In this document: positions 1 through 12,300 of the stretch, one piece after another | Layout of the letters: every line of letters begins with the position of its first letter | Numbering within the stretch: the stretch's first letter is position 1 | Source of the DNA: Notospermus geniculatus | Taxonomy: Eukaryota > Nemertea > Pilidiophora > Heteronemertea > Lineidae | Length of the DNA: 64,000 nucleotides | Direction: 5' to 3' | NCBI GenBank assembly: GCA_002633025.1 | Contig: NMRB01000829.1 | Coordinates: forward strand, 183,817-247,816 | Program-made: the position numbers and the translations under genes | The notes under the pieces: generated by a model | What the model was told of the DNA's origin: nothing | The model's database searches: none | The model's input: the letters and a program-made list of their open reading frames with translations, nothing else

Positions 1-527
1 TAAAAAACCATCGCTGCCAAATGCACTGTTTGCCCATACTTTCTCTTGCATACCTTCGTCAACAAACACGGCAGAAAATGAAACACAAATTCAAATTTTC
101 TCGCAGAATCAGCGGGCAGATTATCCAAAGGGCGTCGAAAATCATTCTTTTTGAAAGCGACATGAATTTGTTTATAACCATTTTTTGTTCTTTGAAAAAG
201 CACTGTTTTGTATAAGAAATGGCGTCACAACCACTTTCATCGTTGACCTACATGTAGTAATGCCAGCATAATCTCATTATCGAATCCGTTGTTTTTGGCT
301 GTCCATGAATACAGCCACGAGAGAAACTATAGCTACTAGATCATAGAAACTAGAAACTAGATCATACACATCCTGAATGGACATCTTCAACAAGAAGATA
401 CACTTAGAGAAACAAGAACAATGATCAATTAAAAAAGCTGGGCAGTCAAGTTGAATTCAAAGCACAAATTCACGGAAATTAGGCCTACGATGTAAAGTAG
501 TGAAGTTACCTCTATTGTTTATTTCAG

Positions 528-3500
528 CGCGTAATCGGGAAAGCAAAAAGAAAGGTGCAGGAAAGAAAACGTCGACAAGGCGGGTGAGCGCCCAGGATTA
601 CATCGGTAGTTCTGACGGAGATACCATCTCCACGGCCTCAGAGAGCTCGGAGACGACGATTTCCTTTGTAAATGAAAGCCCACGGCTGGACGGTAGGTAT
701 CGTACCACAATTAAATAGTAAGACTAGACAAACAACAATTTTATTAGATCAACAGTAAACATCATCCATTACGAGACCTTTTTAAATACGCGACCTGATC
801 AATCAGTAGGCTATTGCAGACTGTACCGACGTTGCAATTCATTTGCTGCAGTGTTCATAGGGTCACATCATGCGTTCTGTGGACCCGTCGCGGTTGTAAT
901 CTTCATTTTATGAAGAGTTAGGCTAAGAATCCATTCACGCGAATTTCGAGCGGTGCGACGCCGCATCCTTTGTCCGTGATCAACGCGGCGGAAACAAACA
1001 ATGCTTTCGATCGTCTGCTGCTCGAACATCGCGTGAATGGACAGCCAGCCTAAGGGCAGGGACACACCTAACGAGATTCGTCGACGCATGCGGCAACGCC
1101 TTTGTTATTTTCCGCCGCACTGCACGCAAACAAAGGTTTTGACGCATGCGTCGCCCAATCGCATGAGAATCGCGTTAGGTGTGTCCCTACCCTTATCAAA
1201 CAAACAAACAAACTGACAACGAAACACAAAACTATGACTACTTTTTTGGGTGATACTTTCCGCCAAAGTAACTGACGCAACCAACAAGAACCTTTCTCTA
1301 CTGACAAACGACGTTTGCGTATCCACCACAAAGGTACATACATGTACACTTGATAAACTGCCGAGGTGTACAAGTCGGGATATTAAATATCCGACTTGTA
1401 CACCCCTCGCCACTCCAACTACAACATAATGATGTACAAACAGCCGGTGTAACCCTTTCGAAATGAAGTGGATATTACGTACAGTTAGTGCCATCACTCA
1501 GACGCAAATATTGGCTTGCCATTCAACTTTTATGATGAAGTGCTACTATGTGAATCAAGTTGAATTTGTTCCGTAGTAGGCCTATCCACGTCATTTTGTT
1601 TTACGAAAAAGTGCCCAGTTTATTGCCAAGTCGTACATTTACACAAACTGCATCTTCTCCTTTCTTACTAGGTGCAAGATCAAGGAGTCCGCGGCATGGT
1701 GGTCAGCCAAATCGCCTGCCGCCAATTAACCAGGGACACATGAGGTAGGCAATACGTAACACTAAGAAAACACATGTCTCTACCAGAGGAAATACAGACT
1801 AGGCCATGGAACCATTGCCCAGTCAGCTGTTCTATGTAAACCTTGCCTAAAGCCAAGAGTTATCCACGCCTAATTCATGTAACTCTTGCCTAAAGCCAGG
1901 AGTAGTAAAAGCCTGATTCAGGTAACTCATGCCTAAGTTGGGATGCAAGCTCGATTCACGTAATTCTTGCCTAAGTCAGGAGTACTGGCAATACAAGCTT
2001 GATTTGCCTACATGTAAGTCTTGCCTAAGTCAGGAGTAATACAAACTTGATTTGCGTGAGTCTTGCCNNNNNNNNNNNNNNNNNNNNNNNNNNNNNNNNN
2101 NNNNNNNNNNNNNNNNNNNNNNNNNNNNNNNNNNNNNNNNNNNNNNNNNNNNNGATTTTCTTGGCGACCGGCCTTGCGACCACCGAAGCGACTAACATAT
2201 TTTAAGTTTTTACAATTTTTGCTGACTCGATTGCGACAAATGCCTCCTTGGAAGATCAGTGATGTGGTGGAAAACATCACTGATCCATCTCAAAGGTAAA
2301 TATCGCAGGCGACGTAATAGTCGCATCGGTAGTCGCCCCCATTTTAGTCGCTGGTGTGCGGAGCCCTTAAGGGCAGGGACACACCTAACGAGATTCGTCG
2401 ACGCATGCGGCAACGCCTTTGTTATTTTCCGCCGCACTGCACGCAAACAAAGGTTTTGACGCATGCGTCGCCCAATCGCATGAGAATCGCGTTAGGTGTG
2501 TCCCTACCCTTATCAAACAAACAAACAAACTGACAACGAAACACAAAACTATGACTACTTTTTTGGGTGATACTTTCCGCCAAAGTAACTGACGCAACCA
2601 ACAAGAACCTTTCTCTACTGACAAACGACGTTTGCGTATCCACCACCACACTTGATAAACTGCCGAGGTGTACAAGTCGGGATATTAAATATCCGACTTG
2701 TACACCCCTCGCCACTCCAACTACAACATAATGATGTACAAACAGCCGGTGTAACCCTTTCGAAATGAAGTGGATATTACCTACAATTAGTGCCATCACT
2801 CAGACGCAATTATTGGCTTGCTATTCAAATTTATGTTAAAGTGCTACGATGTGAATCATCAAGTTGAGAATTTTGTTCGACATCATTTTTTTATTGCCCT
2901 ACGAAAAAGTACACCCAGTTTATTGCCAAGTCGTACATTTACACAGACTGCATCTTCTCCTTTCTTACTAGGTGCAAGATCAAGGAGTCCGCGCCATTGT
3001 AGTCAGCCAAATCGCCTGCCGCCAATTAACCAGGGACACATGAGGTAGGCAATACGTAACACTAAGAAAACTCATGTCTCTACCAGAGGAAATACAGACT
3101 AGGCCATGTAACCATTGCCCAGTCAGCTGTTCTATGTAAACCTTGCCTAAAGCCAAGAGTTATCCACGCCTAATTCATGTAACTCTTGCCTAAAGCCAGG
3201 AGTAGTAAAACCCTGATTCACGTAACTCATGCCTAAGTTGGGATGCAAGCTCGATTCACGTACATGTAATTCTTGCCTAAGTCAGGAGTACTGGCAATAC
3301 AAGCATTTTGCGTAAGTCTTGCCTAAGTCAGGAGTAATACAAACTTGATTTGCGTGAGTCTTGCCCAAGTCAGAAGTAATGCAAGCTTGATTTGCGTAAG
3401 TCTTGCCTACCAAGTCAGGAGTAATACAAGCTTGATTCACGTAACTCTTACCTAAGTCAGGAGAAATACAAGCTTGATTCACGTAACTATTACCTGTGTC

Positions 3501-6398
3501 AGGAGTAATACAAGCTTGATTCACGTAACTATTGTAACTATTACCTAAGTCAGGAGTAATACAAGCTTGATTCACGTAACTACCTAAGTCAGGAGTAATA
3601 CAAGCTTGATTCACGTAACTCTTGCCCGTGTAAGTCAGGAGTAATAAACTCATGCCTATGGTTTCATGCAAAAACAAATCAACTCTCACATCCAGAGATA
3701 TCGACACAGTCATATGAAAATTATCCAGTAGTTTATTTGTTTACATGGCTGAATTACAAATGTATTAAGATCCGTTTTACTGCATTTGTCATATTTATAG
3801 AGCGTAAACATTTCAAGTGATTCGATTTTTTCCAGCGGGCGGTGGGAACGTCTCTTTTAAGATATCAGTATATCGATCATGGTACATAAAAATTTATCCC
3901 GCGGACCATCCAGCATCGAATTCTAAAGATAATTCACTGTTCAATATTATTGTTTTTTTAGGTCACGTACAGAGCCCGGGCCAAAACAACTGGCACGCCT
4001 TGATTCCGACATATTCAGCCTCCCTGGTCGCCCCGCCAATGAAAGGAGCGACACAACTTTGTCATCATCCGGGGTAGAAATTTCCATGAATTCCAGGTCA
4101 AACACGAGAATGTCACTCAGTCCACCAAATCCAACCAAGACGTTCGAAGAGGTAAGTTACATGTAAATAATGGGCCGAAGACTTGCAAATCCAACGTTAC
4201 CATAACGCACATCAGCGCATTCTCCCACTGTAACGTGGGGTCACACTTTCTTAGAGTTACATGTTTCTTACATGTATGACAACATTGGCTGGTCAATGGG
4301 ATGGTATCACTTTCTTAAAATTGCTGATAGGAGGGCAGGACGTACTGACCTGTCATCAACAGGCATGTCCTGAAACTTAAGTTCCATTAACCCGCCCTAC
4401 ACGCTCAAATCTTTCAACAAATTTTTCGAAATATGCTCGATAAAGGCTACGCCGTGTCGGTCTCTACACCCAGCACTAATTAGCCCAGAATCTGTTTGAA
4501 GAATCGTGTGAACCACAGCACCCTGAAATGATTAGCACGAACGAACCTTTCCTGGATGTGGTTTAGTGTCCTCAACAAAGATGTGAAATCTTACGCGGAC
4601 GACAACCGTAACTCCCGATGCAACAGCCTGTTGCACCCATGAAAAGTCAACTTTCTTCCATCCTGTGAATACATTTGCTTAATTGCTTCAAATCTGAGGT
4701 AAAAAAATGATATCACCTGCAGCATTCAGCCAGGGGGTTGTTTGGGCTGCTAACAACAAACACGAACCGTCGCTAGGTGCGTTGCTAATCAACGTAATTT
4801 GAAATCAATTAGTCCAATATACCTTTTGTAATCAAGCAGAAAAACGACATTGATATAAAGGCTTCTGGTGCGCTTTGCAGCCTGCTCGAGAAAATTAATT
4901 GCTTTTAAAATTAACCTGTGAACTCACTGACACCTCTGAAATTTCAATTTAATTGACCGTTTAGTACACTGAACTCAAATGTTTTTTTTGCGGCAGCCAG
5001 TAGGAGTAGCCTGTCCGCACAGTCCTGTTTCTCAAATTTGTTCCATTCTACGGGTGTACATGTACATAAAGAAATTTTCATAACCATCATCAAAATTAAT
5101 TGCATCGACGGTGATGTAGGGATTGAGCGCTGAGGACCACTCTTACCTCAGGATTAGATCCGCGATTACATCCCTGATTAGATCCGTAGTTAGACGTGCA
5201 ATTTGTTAGTGATCCGCGGTTAAAGGTTCGCAATTTAAGTGTAAACATGCATGAATCAAGTGAAAACGCGCATTATCAACATGTGTCACCACTGAGTATA
5301 TGTATAAACGCACGATTAGGTTTTTGCGGAAAATACGCGCCATGATATCCTCCCACCTCAGAGGAGTTTTTACCTCACTCCTCCCACTCAGAGTGTGAGC
5401 GTGGAGAGGTGTGGAAACGAGGTAGAACTAAGAGAGCTTTGGTATGTTCACTCTCAACTTCCGACCTTTTACTCAATTTGAGAAGTACTCTTTCAAATAT
5501 GACGATATTTCAGGAAAAGGAAGAACTGCTTCGTGATCTGGCGAGTGTCGATGTGCGCATGGAGAGTGAGAGGCAAAGGCAGGCGACCATGTTGCTACAA
5601 CGGAAGGAGCAGAAGAAACAGAAAAAAGAAGAGAATGAAGAGATGGTGAATGAACTCTTAGAGCAGACGATAGAACATCTAAGGAAGTAAGTGATGGTCC
5701 CTGCAACAATTTCTGGCTGGCATTCCAACGTTCATCAAATACACCGAGTGCTGCAAATAATCAGCAACGTACATATAGTAGCCTGGCATTTTTAGTTTTT
5801 CCTTGACCACGTTCCGTCCCTCCCTATGCCCTCTGTCTAATCTGTAGCCTGTGGCAGAGATTGACATCACTATCGCGAAGGCACTTGTGATCAACTATAT
5901 CGAATGCAGCGCTCAAATCCAGCAGACCAGAATCACAACGTTCTTATTGTCCGCTGCACGAAGAATGTTATTCCGGACTCGGAGGATGTTGTCCCTGTAA
6001 TGCCCTGACCTGTCGGCTGCGTTGGTTCCACAGGAGGTACATGACAATGGAGGAATATAAGGAGAAGGGGCCAAATTAAGGAACCGAAACATCACCCCCG
6101 TGTTAGATGGATACGACAGGTAATGACTTCTACATTTTGTTTCTTCAGAAAAGTGATTGACAAAGAAAGACAGGAACAGAAGATACGTGACATTCTTGCA
6201 ATGAAGAAGAAGAAACGAGAGAACACTGAAGGTGAGATAGAGTTGACCAGGCGTTCACCAGAGGCGCTCTCGGCAGTGACGGAAGAGCCAGGAACAGGCC
6301 CGGGCAAATACGCCTTGGATGACATCACTTCCGTTGTGAATGACAACAAAGAGAAAAAGAAGAGGAAGAAGAAAGAGATTGATGATATTGCTTTATAG
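528..6398 (+). CDS. 3' part of an unrecognised coiled-coil protein gene (five exons, 5' end not located)
   Basis: Five exons join in consistent phase: 528-692, 1672-1744, 3962-4151, 5514-5686 and 6149-6398, the last ending in TAG. Each starts after AG and, except the last, stops before GT (donors gtaggt, gtaggc, gtaagt, gtaagt). Together they encode about 280 C-terminal residues. The first three exons are Ser/Thr/Arg/Pro-rich and look disordered, with stretches such as SSDGDTISTASESSETT and RSRSPRHGGQPNR. Exons four and five are Glu/Lys/Arg/Gln-rich and should form a coiled coil (ESERQRQATMLLQRKEQ). The C-terminus is very basic and then acidic (KKRKKKEIDDIAL). I see no catalytic motif and do not recognise the family. 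The start lies upstream of the window or in an exon I could not find. A second copy of the second exon sits at 2972-3044 and cannot be spliced in series in phase. Confidence 0.72.
1051..1195. mobile_element. 145-bp MITE, copy 1
   Basis: Terminal inverted repeats of about 23 bp: AAGGGCAGGGACACACCTA at the left, and its near-complement TAGGTGTGTCCCTACCCTT at the right. TA flanks both ends, which suits a TA target duplication. The inside also carries GACGCATGCG palindromes. It lies in the intron before the exon at 1672. Confidence 0.75.
1848..2067. repeat. minisatellite, about 40-bp unit, truncated by gap
   Basis: Repeats of the core CTTGCCTAAGTCAGGAGTA followed by ACAAGCTTGATT, with a period near 40 bp. 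It is the same family as the array at 3168-3650. The assembly gap starts inside it. Confidence 0.75.
2068..2153. other. assembly gap, 86 Ns
   Basis: Run of unknown bases inside a minisatellite, between two copies of a 1-kb duplicated block. Confidence 1.
2154..2367. other. unique spacer between the two duplicated blocks
   Basis: No exon seen. It holds a short inverted repeat (GATCAGTGATGT ... ACATCACTGATC, about 2251-2284) and CGACT/AGTCG-rich ends, and so could be a decayed inverted-repeat element. Confidence 0.4.
2368..2512. mobile_element. 145-bp MITE, copy 2
   Basis: Same sequence and ends as the element at 1051-1195. The homology of the two 1-kb blocks starts exactly at this element's left end. 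Confidence 0.75.
2972..3044 (+). pseudogene. second copy of the 73-bp exon of the coiled-coil gene
   Basis: This exon matches 1672-1744 with the same acceptor (actag) and donor (gtaggc). It differs at HGG, here HCS. Spliced in series after the first copy, the phase would be wrong and a TAG follows, so only one copy can be used. It is either an allelic assembly duplicate or a mutually exclusive exon. Confidence 0.6.
3168..3650. repeat. minisatellite of about 40-bp units
   Basis: Around ten units built on AAGTCAGGAGTAATACAAGC plus TTGATTCACGTAACT. The minus strand stays open through it and would read as a repeated SYVNQACITPDLG peptide. I treat this as a by-product of the period rather than as a gene. 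Confidence 0.85.
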
Positions 6399-9315
6399 AA
6401 GTGAGTGTCTCATTAGAATGAGTAACATCAATACTATAGGACAAAGAAAATGTTTGTTAAATATTGTACGACTGAAATTCGAAGCCTAGCTTGGCTTAGC
6501 CTCATTAATTGAGCTGTTGATAAAATATGATGTTTTGTTAATGTTTAGACTTCATGTAGTTAATACCTCAACCGCGAAAACGAGTGGAAATGTATGAGGG
6601 TGAGTTACACTTAACTTCTGGCAGCCTTATAAATTGTCATTAGCATTCAACAACGTCAACGTATTTTGTTGCTGACGGACATCTGTCTTGTCAGTGAGCA
6701 TTAAATGTGAGAGCATGGAGTTTGTCGGGTGGATTTTGGATTTAATGTGAGAATGCTGAAATTACTGTGTTATTACTGTATTATTTGACCATAATGCGTT
6801 TTAATAATATATCCTCCATCCTACACTGCAGAAAACGTATCGATTGTCTGATTACCATTACATTTTACCATGATTAGACCACAGGAGAAGGTTCTCGATG
6901 AATCGGACATGGCAGTGGTGGAAGCGCATTGGCGAACTCATTCTGAGGAAATCAGGTCCTCTTAGCATCGCCCCCTAGCTCGCACGCACGAGGGATGTTA
7001 CGAGGACCTAATGATTTCTTCAGGATGTGGCAAACTATGATTACTTATTTGTAGTGTTTATTCTGGTTTTATGGCGCCAGTTGCGAGTTCGTAGCTGCTT
7101 CCGTTTCGGAGATATAGCCGCTTTCTCGCAACAAGTCAGATTTGCACTTTGGAGTCGGTCAATCTAGGCCCCGGGACAAACGTTAAAACGCAATTTTAGC
7201 CAGGTTTCTTCAAACAGAGCAAAATCGCGTATTGGGAGGGGGGTAGTCTCGCATTAAAAAATATGCAAAGCAAACATAATCAGTCTACTGGTTACGATTC
7301 TAGGTCAGTTTGAATGTGCGAGGGTGTATGGTACAGGCCACTCTCGCAAAATAGAAAGATTAGTCGCAGAAGGGTTAATATCATTGAACTGGCTGAAATG
7401 GTCATTAGAATCGACATGGTGACGACCAGGGAGACCACAGAAAGAGCTTTCGTTTCTTTGCTTTGCAGCAGTGCTCTCGATTACCGACGGTGGTTGCCAT
7501 AGGAACTTGGTATAGTTTATTTTGTAAACCAGCTCTTGTTATGTAAATAGTAGAACTGAGTCACAACCAGTAGCAATATGAAAAACAGTGTGATGCTTTT
7601 TGACGGATGCATTGTTGGTGCTAACATAAGCAGTTTTTTACCAAGCATACAGCGAAAAGCATTACAAGACCGTTTGCCATTGACATTAGTTATGAAGTGG
7701 TAAAACAAGATCAATTCCTGTTACGTCAGGTACGGGCCTCCCATGCAATTACTTATATACTGTCAGATTGCCATTTTTTTAATACATTGTTGCGATAGAG
7801 ACAATGGCAATGTTATCGACTCGGCAATTGAATAATGTATAAACGACCGAAAGCTTTGTCTAAAGTCAGCAACCATGGGTATGAAACTTAGGGGATTACG
7901 TCAATCCACAAAAGCAGACGTCAATGGCCTTCAACTGCCGGGAAACATGGTTTTAGCCATACTTTCCAGAACCAAAAAAGCTATCCTCATTTTGCCACAA
8001 ACTCACCGACGTATACATATCAGTGCCAGAACAGAGTAATAAATGTCCTACAGCAGTCGCAAATTCGTTGTTGTTCGTTTGCTTTTGAAAATATGCAAAT
8101 GACCCGGATTTATTCTGTAAGTGCCTCATACGGGCGAGCGGCGATGCCGGTCGCATTTTGCTGTGTATAAGTACAATCCGTCCACTGATGTTTGACCATA
8201 TCACCACACATTTTTCCATGAGCCACATATTTTTTTCTGCTGAGTTTTGTACTTCATGCAATGCCGTCCATGCTAATGTACATGAAATCTGTACTTTATA
8301 GGCTAACTACATGTAGGCCTACAAAAACTTGCAACGGAAATCGATAGTATTTATCTTTTTTTGTTATCATCTCCAAAAGAGATCACTCCAAGACTGTAGT
8401 CCAGTTATTCAATTCAAGAGCGTGTATTACCTCATACAACCCACCCTGGCACATCGGAGCAAACTCCGATTATAGTTAGTTATTGACAATAGGTTCCAGC
8501 ATGATGTTGCTGTGATCTAGGACTGAAGCACTGCTGCACCTTGTTTATGAAATAATGTATATTTTCGAAAACTGGCTGCTGATAATTGTACCATCTGTTG
8601 AAATACATATACTCGTAAAATCATTTGAAATGTGTCTTGTTGTTTTGTTGACTTAAGTTGATATTAGACTCAATTATCTGCTCTCCACACAAGTTTTCCC
8701 CCGCTCCGAAAACTTCCAAACCTGCTTGTCGAACACACCCAATGGATATTTTTGAAAAGAACAAAAAACGCTTTTGGTCAATATGAGTATACTTCGATGC
8801 TTTATTTTGATCCAGTTCGTTAAGTGCCTTGTTTGTTTAATTTGAAATCCAAACATCGTAAATCGACAGGGTTGTCAAAACAACTTATTGTCTGTGCTAA
8901 TGGATTGGTTTTCGTTTTTCCAATTACCACTGCATGATCCTGTTGTTTCCTGCAGTTTATATCTTCACGGAGGGTTGCTCTCGGTGCAATTTCCTGGTAT
9001 TTGATTTGCAAAACCATGTTTTCTTTATCTCTCTTCCTGCCTGGTGCCTGCATCGAGTTTTGGTATGTCAAAAAGCATCCCTCCCCGAATCTGGTACTGC
9101 CAGCCATCATAACCTGTTGCTTCCTCGATGGCCTTCTCAGTGCCACCCGTCTTAACCCGTGTTGCTTACTCGACCCATACTTTTCTCCCTGCCACCCGTC
9201 TTAACCTATTGTTGCTTCCTTAATCCATGGTCGTGTCATTGCCATAGTTGCTTCCTGGCATGCAGTACTCGGCTCTGATGGAGAGTTGTCGGTGTTGGAA
9301 TACTCAAAACCTCCG
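6399..9315. other. intergenic region between convergent genes
   Basis: 3' flank of the coiled-coil gene and of the minus-strand gene that ends at 9316. AT-rich, with no exon that I can support. A short imperfect hairpin is present: GAGGAAATCAGGTCCTC at 6945-6961 against GAGGACCTAATGATTTCTTC at 7003-7022. Confidence 0.5.
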
Positions 9316-12300
9316 TTAGGCATCTTCTTGAGACTGGTAACGCCTGGAAATTATATAAGGAGAAAAAAGGATGCAGACCGTGCAATCATTGATTGTAAAA
9401 GTGTTGAAATCTGAGACTCCGTTCTGTTTTGTTCCCAGATCCCCAGAGTTGAAAAGTTTGATTTATTGCAAGTGCAAGACAAATAAGACACATTAAACAA
9501 ACGCCTGTTTCCATGGTAATAAAGACTCGTTCAGGAAATATAACAAAAATTAAGTGGGTTTGTTTAGACCTATCTAGTGTTCATGGGACGTAAATATTTA
9601 ATACTGATTGATTAAATATTCGCTGACTACAAAAATTGACATTCACTGGATCCGAAGGCCATGGTGATATCGATTTGTCAAGTGCGCAGATACGTATGAG
9701 ATATGACTGGGAGTGGATGAGGGATGGAGGGGTGTGACATTATCGTGAACTGGGAGTGGGTGTGGGAGAGGGAAACGGGGGAACTGGTGGGAAACGGGGC
9801 GAACTGGAGGGAAGAGGCTCAGAGGGGGAGTATTGAATAGAAGAAAGGGGAATAAGTCAACCTCCTTAACCATCGCTGCTACCGTTGGCGGTTTTACTTT
9901 TGAACTCCTGAGAAAATCATGGATGACTGTCAGCTTATGTTATGGGGGCCTTACTGAAAATGGACTATGGTCTGGTTTCTTTAACAGACAGTTTGCTCAC
10001 CGTAGAACATCCCCGACGCCCATCTGCAGTTTTGCCCTGGCGTGTTGGAAGTCGATCATGGTTGTTCGGTCCTGGGCCTGGTCCCCGAGGCGTCGACGTC
10101 TCGATAGCCTGGAAGAGGTAAAGAAATATTATAACACTGTTCGGTTACGATTTGTATCTTGGGTGATACTTCCAGCGCGTTTAATAAGGCGGTGCTGCAC
10201 TCGGGCTTTTTTTCTCTCAAGCGAGTGGGTCTCTGTGGGCACGTTTATGTCACCAACCATGGTGAATTGTTAATTACATTAATTTCAAAATAGAAGGATA
10301 TTGATCCCAGCAGCTTATCTTCCAGACATGCTGTTAGATAAAACTAGACGATGGTTCCTTCGCGCTACCGTCTTTTCATACCCACAGAGACGACTTATTC
10401 ACTGGCCTCAACCCACATGTAGACGCCCTACTGCAGGTAGCAATAATTGTGCTTCGCTTCGTCCAATGGCATTCAAGTTTTTAGTATTAGCATTCCTGAG
10501 TTGACGTCCTGAGGATAGGACGTCAACTTCATGTTCAAAATGATTAGTCTGCACAATTTGGCTAATTACTGTCACTCACGGAGGAGCTAGCTGTGACTGC
10601 CAATTAGGTGGGAATGGTATTTAATCTGAAGTGTGGCTATCTACGTAGGAGGCGTTCAAGCTGCCATGACAATCAATCCTTCGGGAAATTCCGAACTTGA
10701 CAAGCTGATTTCTTTTCATTGAGCACATTTTGCCGTGACTCTTGATATTAATATTGATACTAAACTTTTTAAATGCTAATTTACTATTTTGTGTAAATTG
10801 ATTTAGACGTGTTAGAAGGGTTTTAGCGTTCGTAGCACAGAAGGGTGATTAGATACAGAAAAAGCTTCTATCTTCGTCATCGCAAGTACTGAAATGTAGT
10901 TTACTAAAGTTACTGGAGATGGCAGGACCATCGTCGCAAGCTTTTGGAGAATGATACACCGAGTGGTGGAAATAAAGTTACCTAAAATTACATTAATTCT
11001 AACAGTTAGACGTTGATATTTGAGCGAGAATGCAGATTTCTCCACAGACGAATTGTAAACACTGGATAGTGAAGCCAGGCCAGGGTGGGAATATCGGGAT
11101 GCATGATTATGCCACGTGATTATTTCTCTGACAAGATTTTTCCGCTTGCGTAATGACCGCTCTTTCCAAGACCGGTGGTGACTAACCCCGAGGCCAAATA
11201 AAATGGGTGGAAATCTGAGACTGAGACTAAGGAATCTTGCACTGGCTTGTACTGCCACCTGTGGGCCAAAAGATAAACTACATTCGCAGCGGCAGGCTGG
11301 CACGATGGCTAGCGGGTGAGGGTTTCGCGTTCTGTCTGGTAGCAAGAACAGATCCAACTATTTACGATCTTTCCACAACCTTTCCCATCTAGCAGGCATT
11401 TAGTAACATTCGCTGATTTAAAACAATGACCCGCGTCGAAAATGCCCGGAAAATCACCCATTTTTTATTATTTCTCAACATACGTACCGATTACATGCAG
11501 GGTTCCTCATGCTGTTAACAAGCTGGTTATGCGTTACCCATAACCACACCGATATCGAAAGCTTACCTACCGCCAAAACCATTGCTAGCCTCATTCGGGG
11601 CTGCAGATTGCACTCTTTTCGCTGCATCCAGCGAGAAGTTTGACAACTTCGGCATTCTCAACCGTAGAAGGGCAGTTGGATCTTCTACATCCTGAAATAT
11701 TATTTATGCCATAATTTAAGTAAGTTGGTGCCCCACCTGTCCAAGGCTTTAGGTCCAAGTTTAAAAGTTGCTGTATGTCCAGAAACAGAATCATTCTTTT
11801 TATTTCCATGAAGCAACTTCCATGAAACTACCACTTCCCTACCCGCACGTAACAATCGACAAAGCAACTCCGAATCTAAGAGAGAAAAAGTTTGAGTCTA
11901 CCTGGTGTGGGAAGTACGTTTTCCCACTCATCCTCTTCTGTGTGCTGTCTCTAGCCCTATGAAGTGGTGTTTTTTGAGACATCGGACGAAAACCAGGCGG
12001 GCCGAGATGCTAAGGATATAAAAAAGGAAACAAATAAAAAAGGAATCGCGTAAAAGAATAAAATAAAAAGTCGGGCTCAGCCGGGAATTGAACCCGGGAC
12101 CTCCCGCACCCAAAGCGGGAATCATGCCTCTAGACCACTGAGCCAGCTGATAATACCTAGCGTAATTATGATATTGAAATAATGTGTTGTTCAATCCTGC
12201 CATCTAGCAGCGATGGCGTAAACTCTCCACTATATGAACTCCACCACGGAAGCTTTGATCACAATGGGCCCGTATTCGATCCATACGGGCCCATTGTGCG

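Larger units (their letters stand above)
1051..2067. repeat. 1-kb duplicated block, copy 1 (ends at the gap)
   Basis: By eye this block is nearly identical to 2368-3355. Both contain the same MITE, the same inverted CAAGTCGGATATT palindrome and the same 73-bp exon followed by the same minisatellite. Copy 1 has a short TACATACATG insertion near 1335 that copy 2 lacks. The block runs straight into the 86-bp gap. Confidence 0.85.
2368..3355. repeat. 1-kb duplicated block, copy 2
   Basis: Near-identical to 1051-2067, including MITE, exon and minisatellite. Divergence is highest around 2810-2910. Confidence 0.85.

Noticed and set aside
1068-1497. Minus-strand frames of 101 and 130 codons, repeated at 2385-2799
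   Set aside because: They translate the MITE and its flank; both duplicate blocks carry the same frames and there is no splice or start context.
10812-11357. Minus-strand frame of 181 codons
   Set aside because: No recognisable domain or splice logic; it falls in an intron of the 610-residue gene whose flanking exons join in phase without it.
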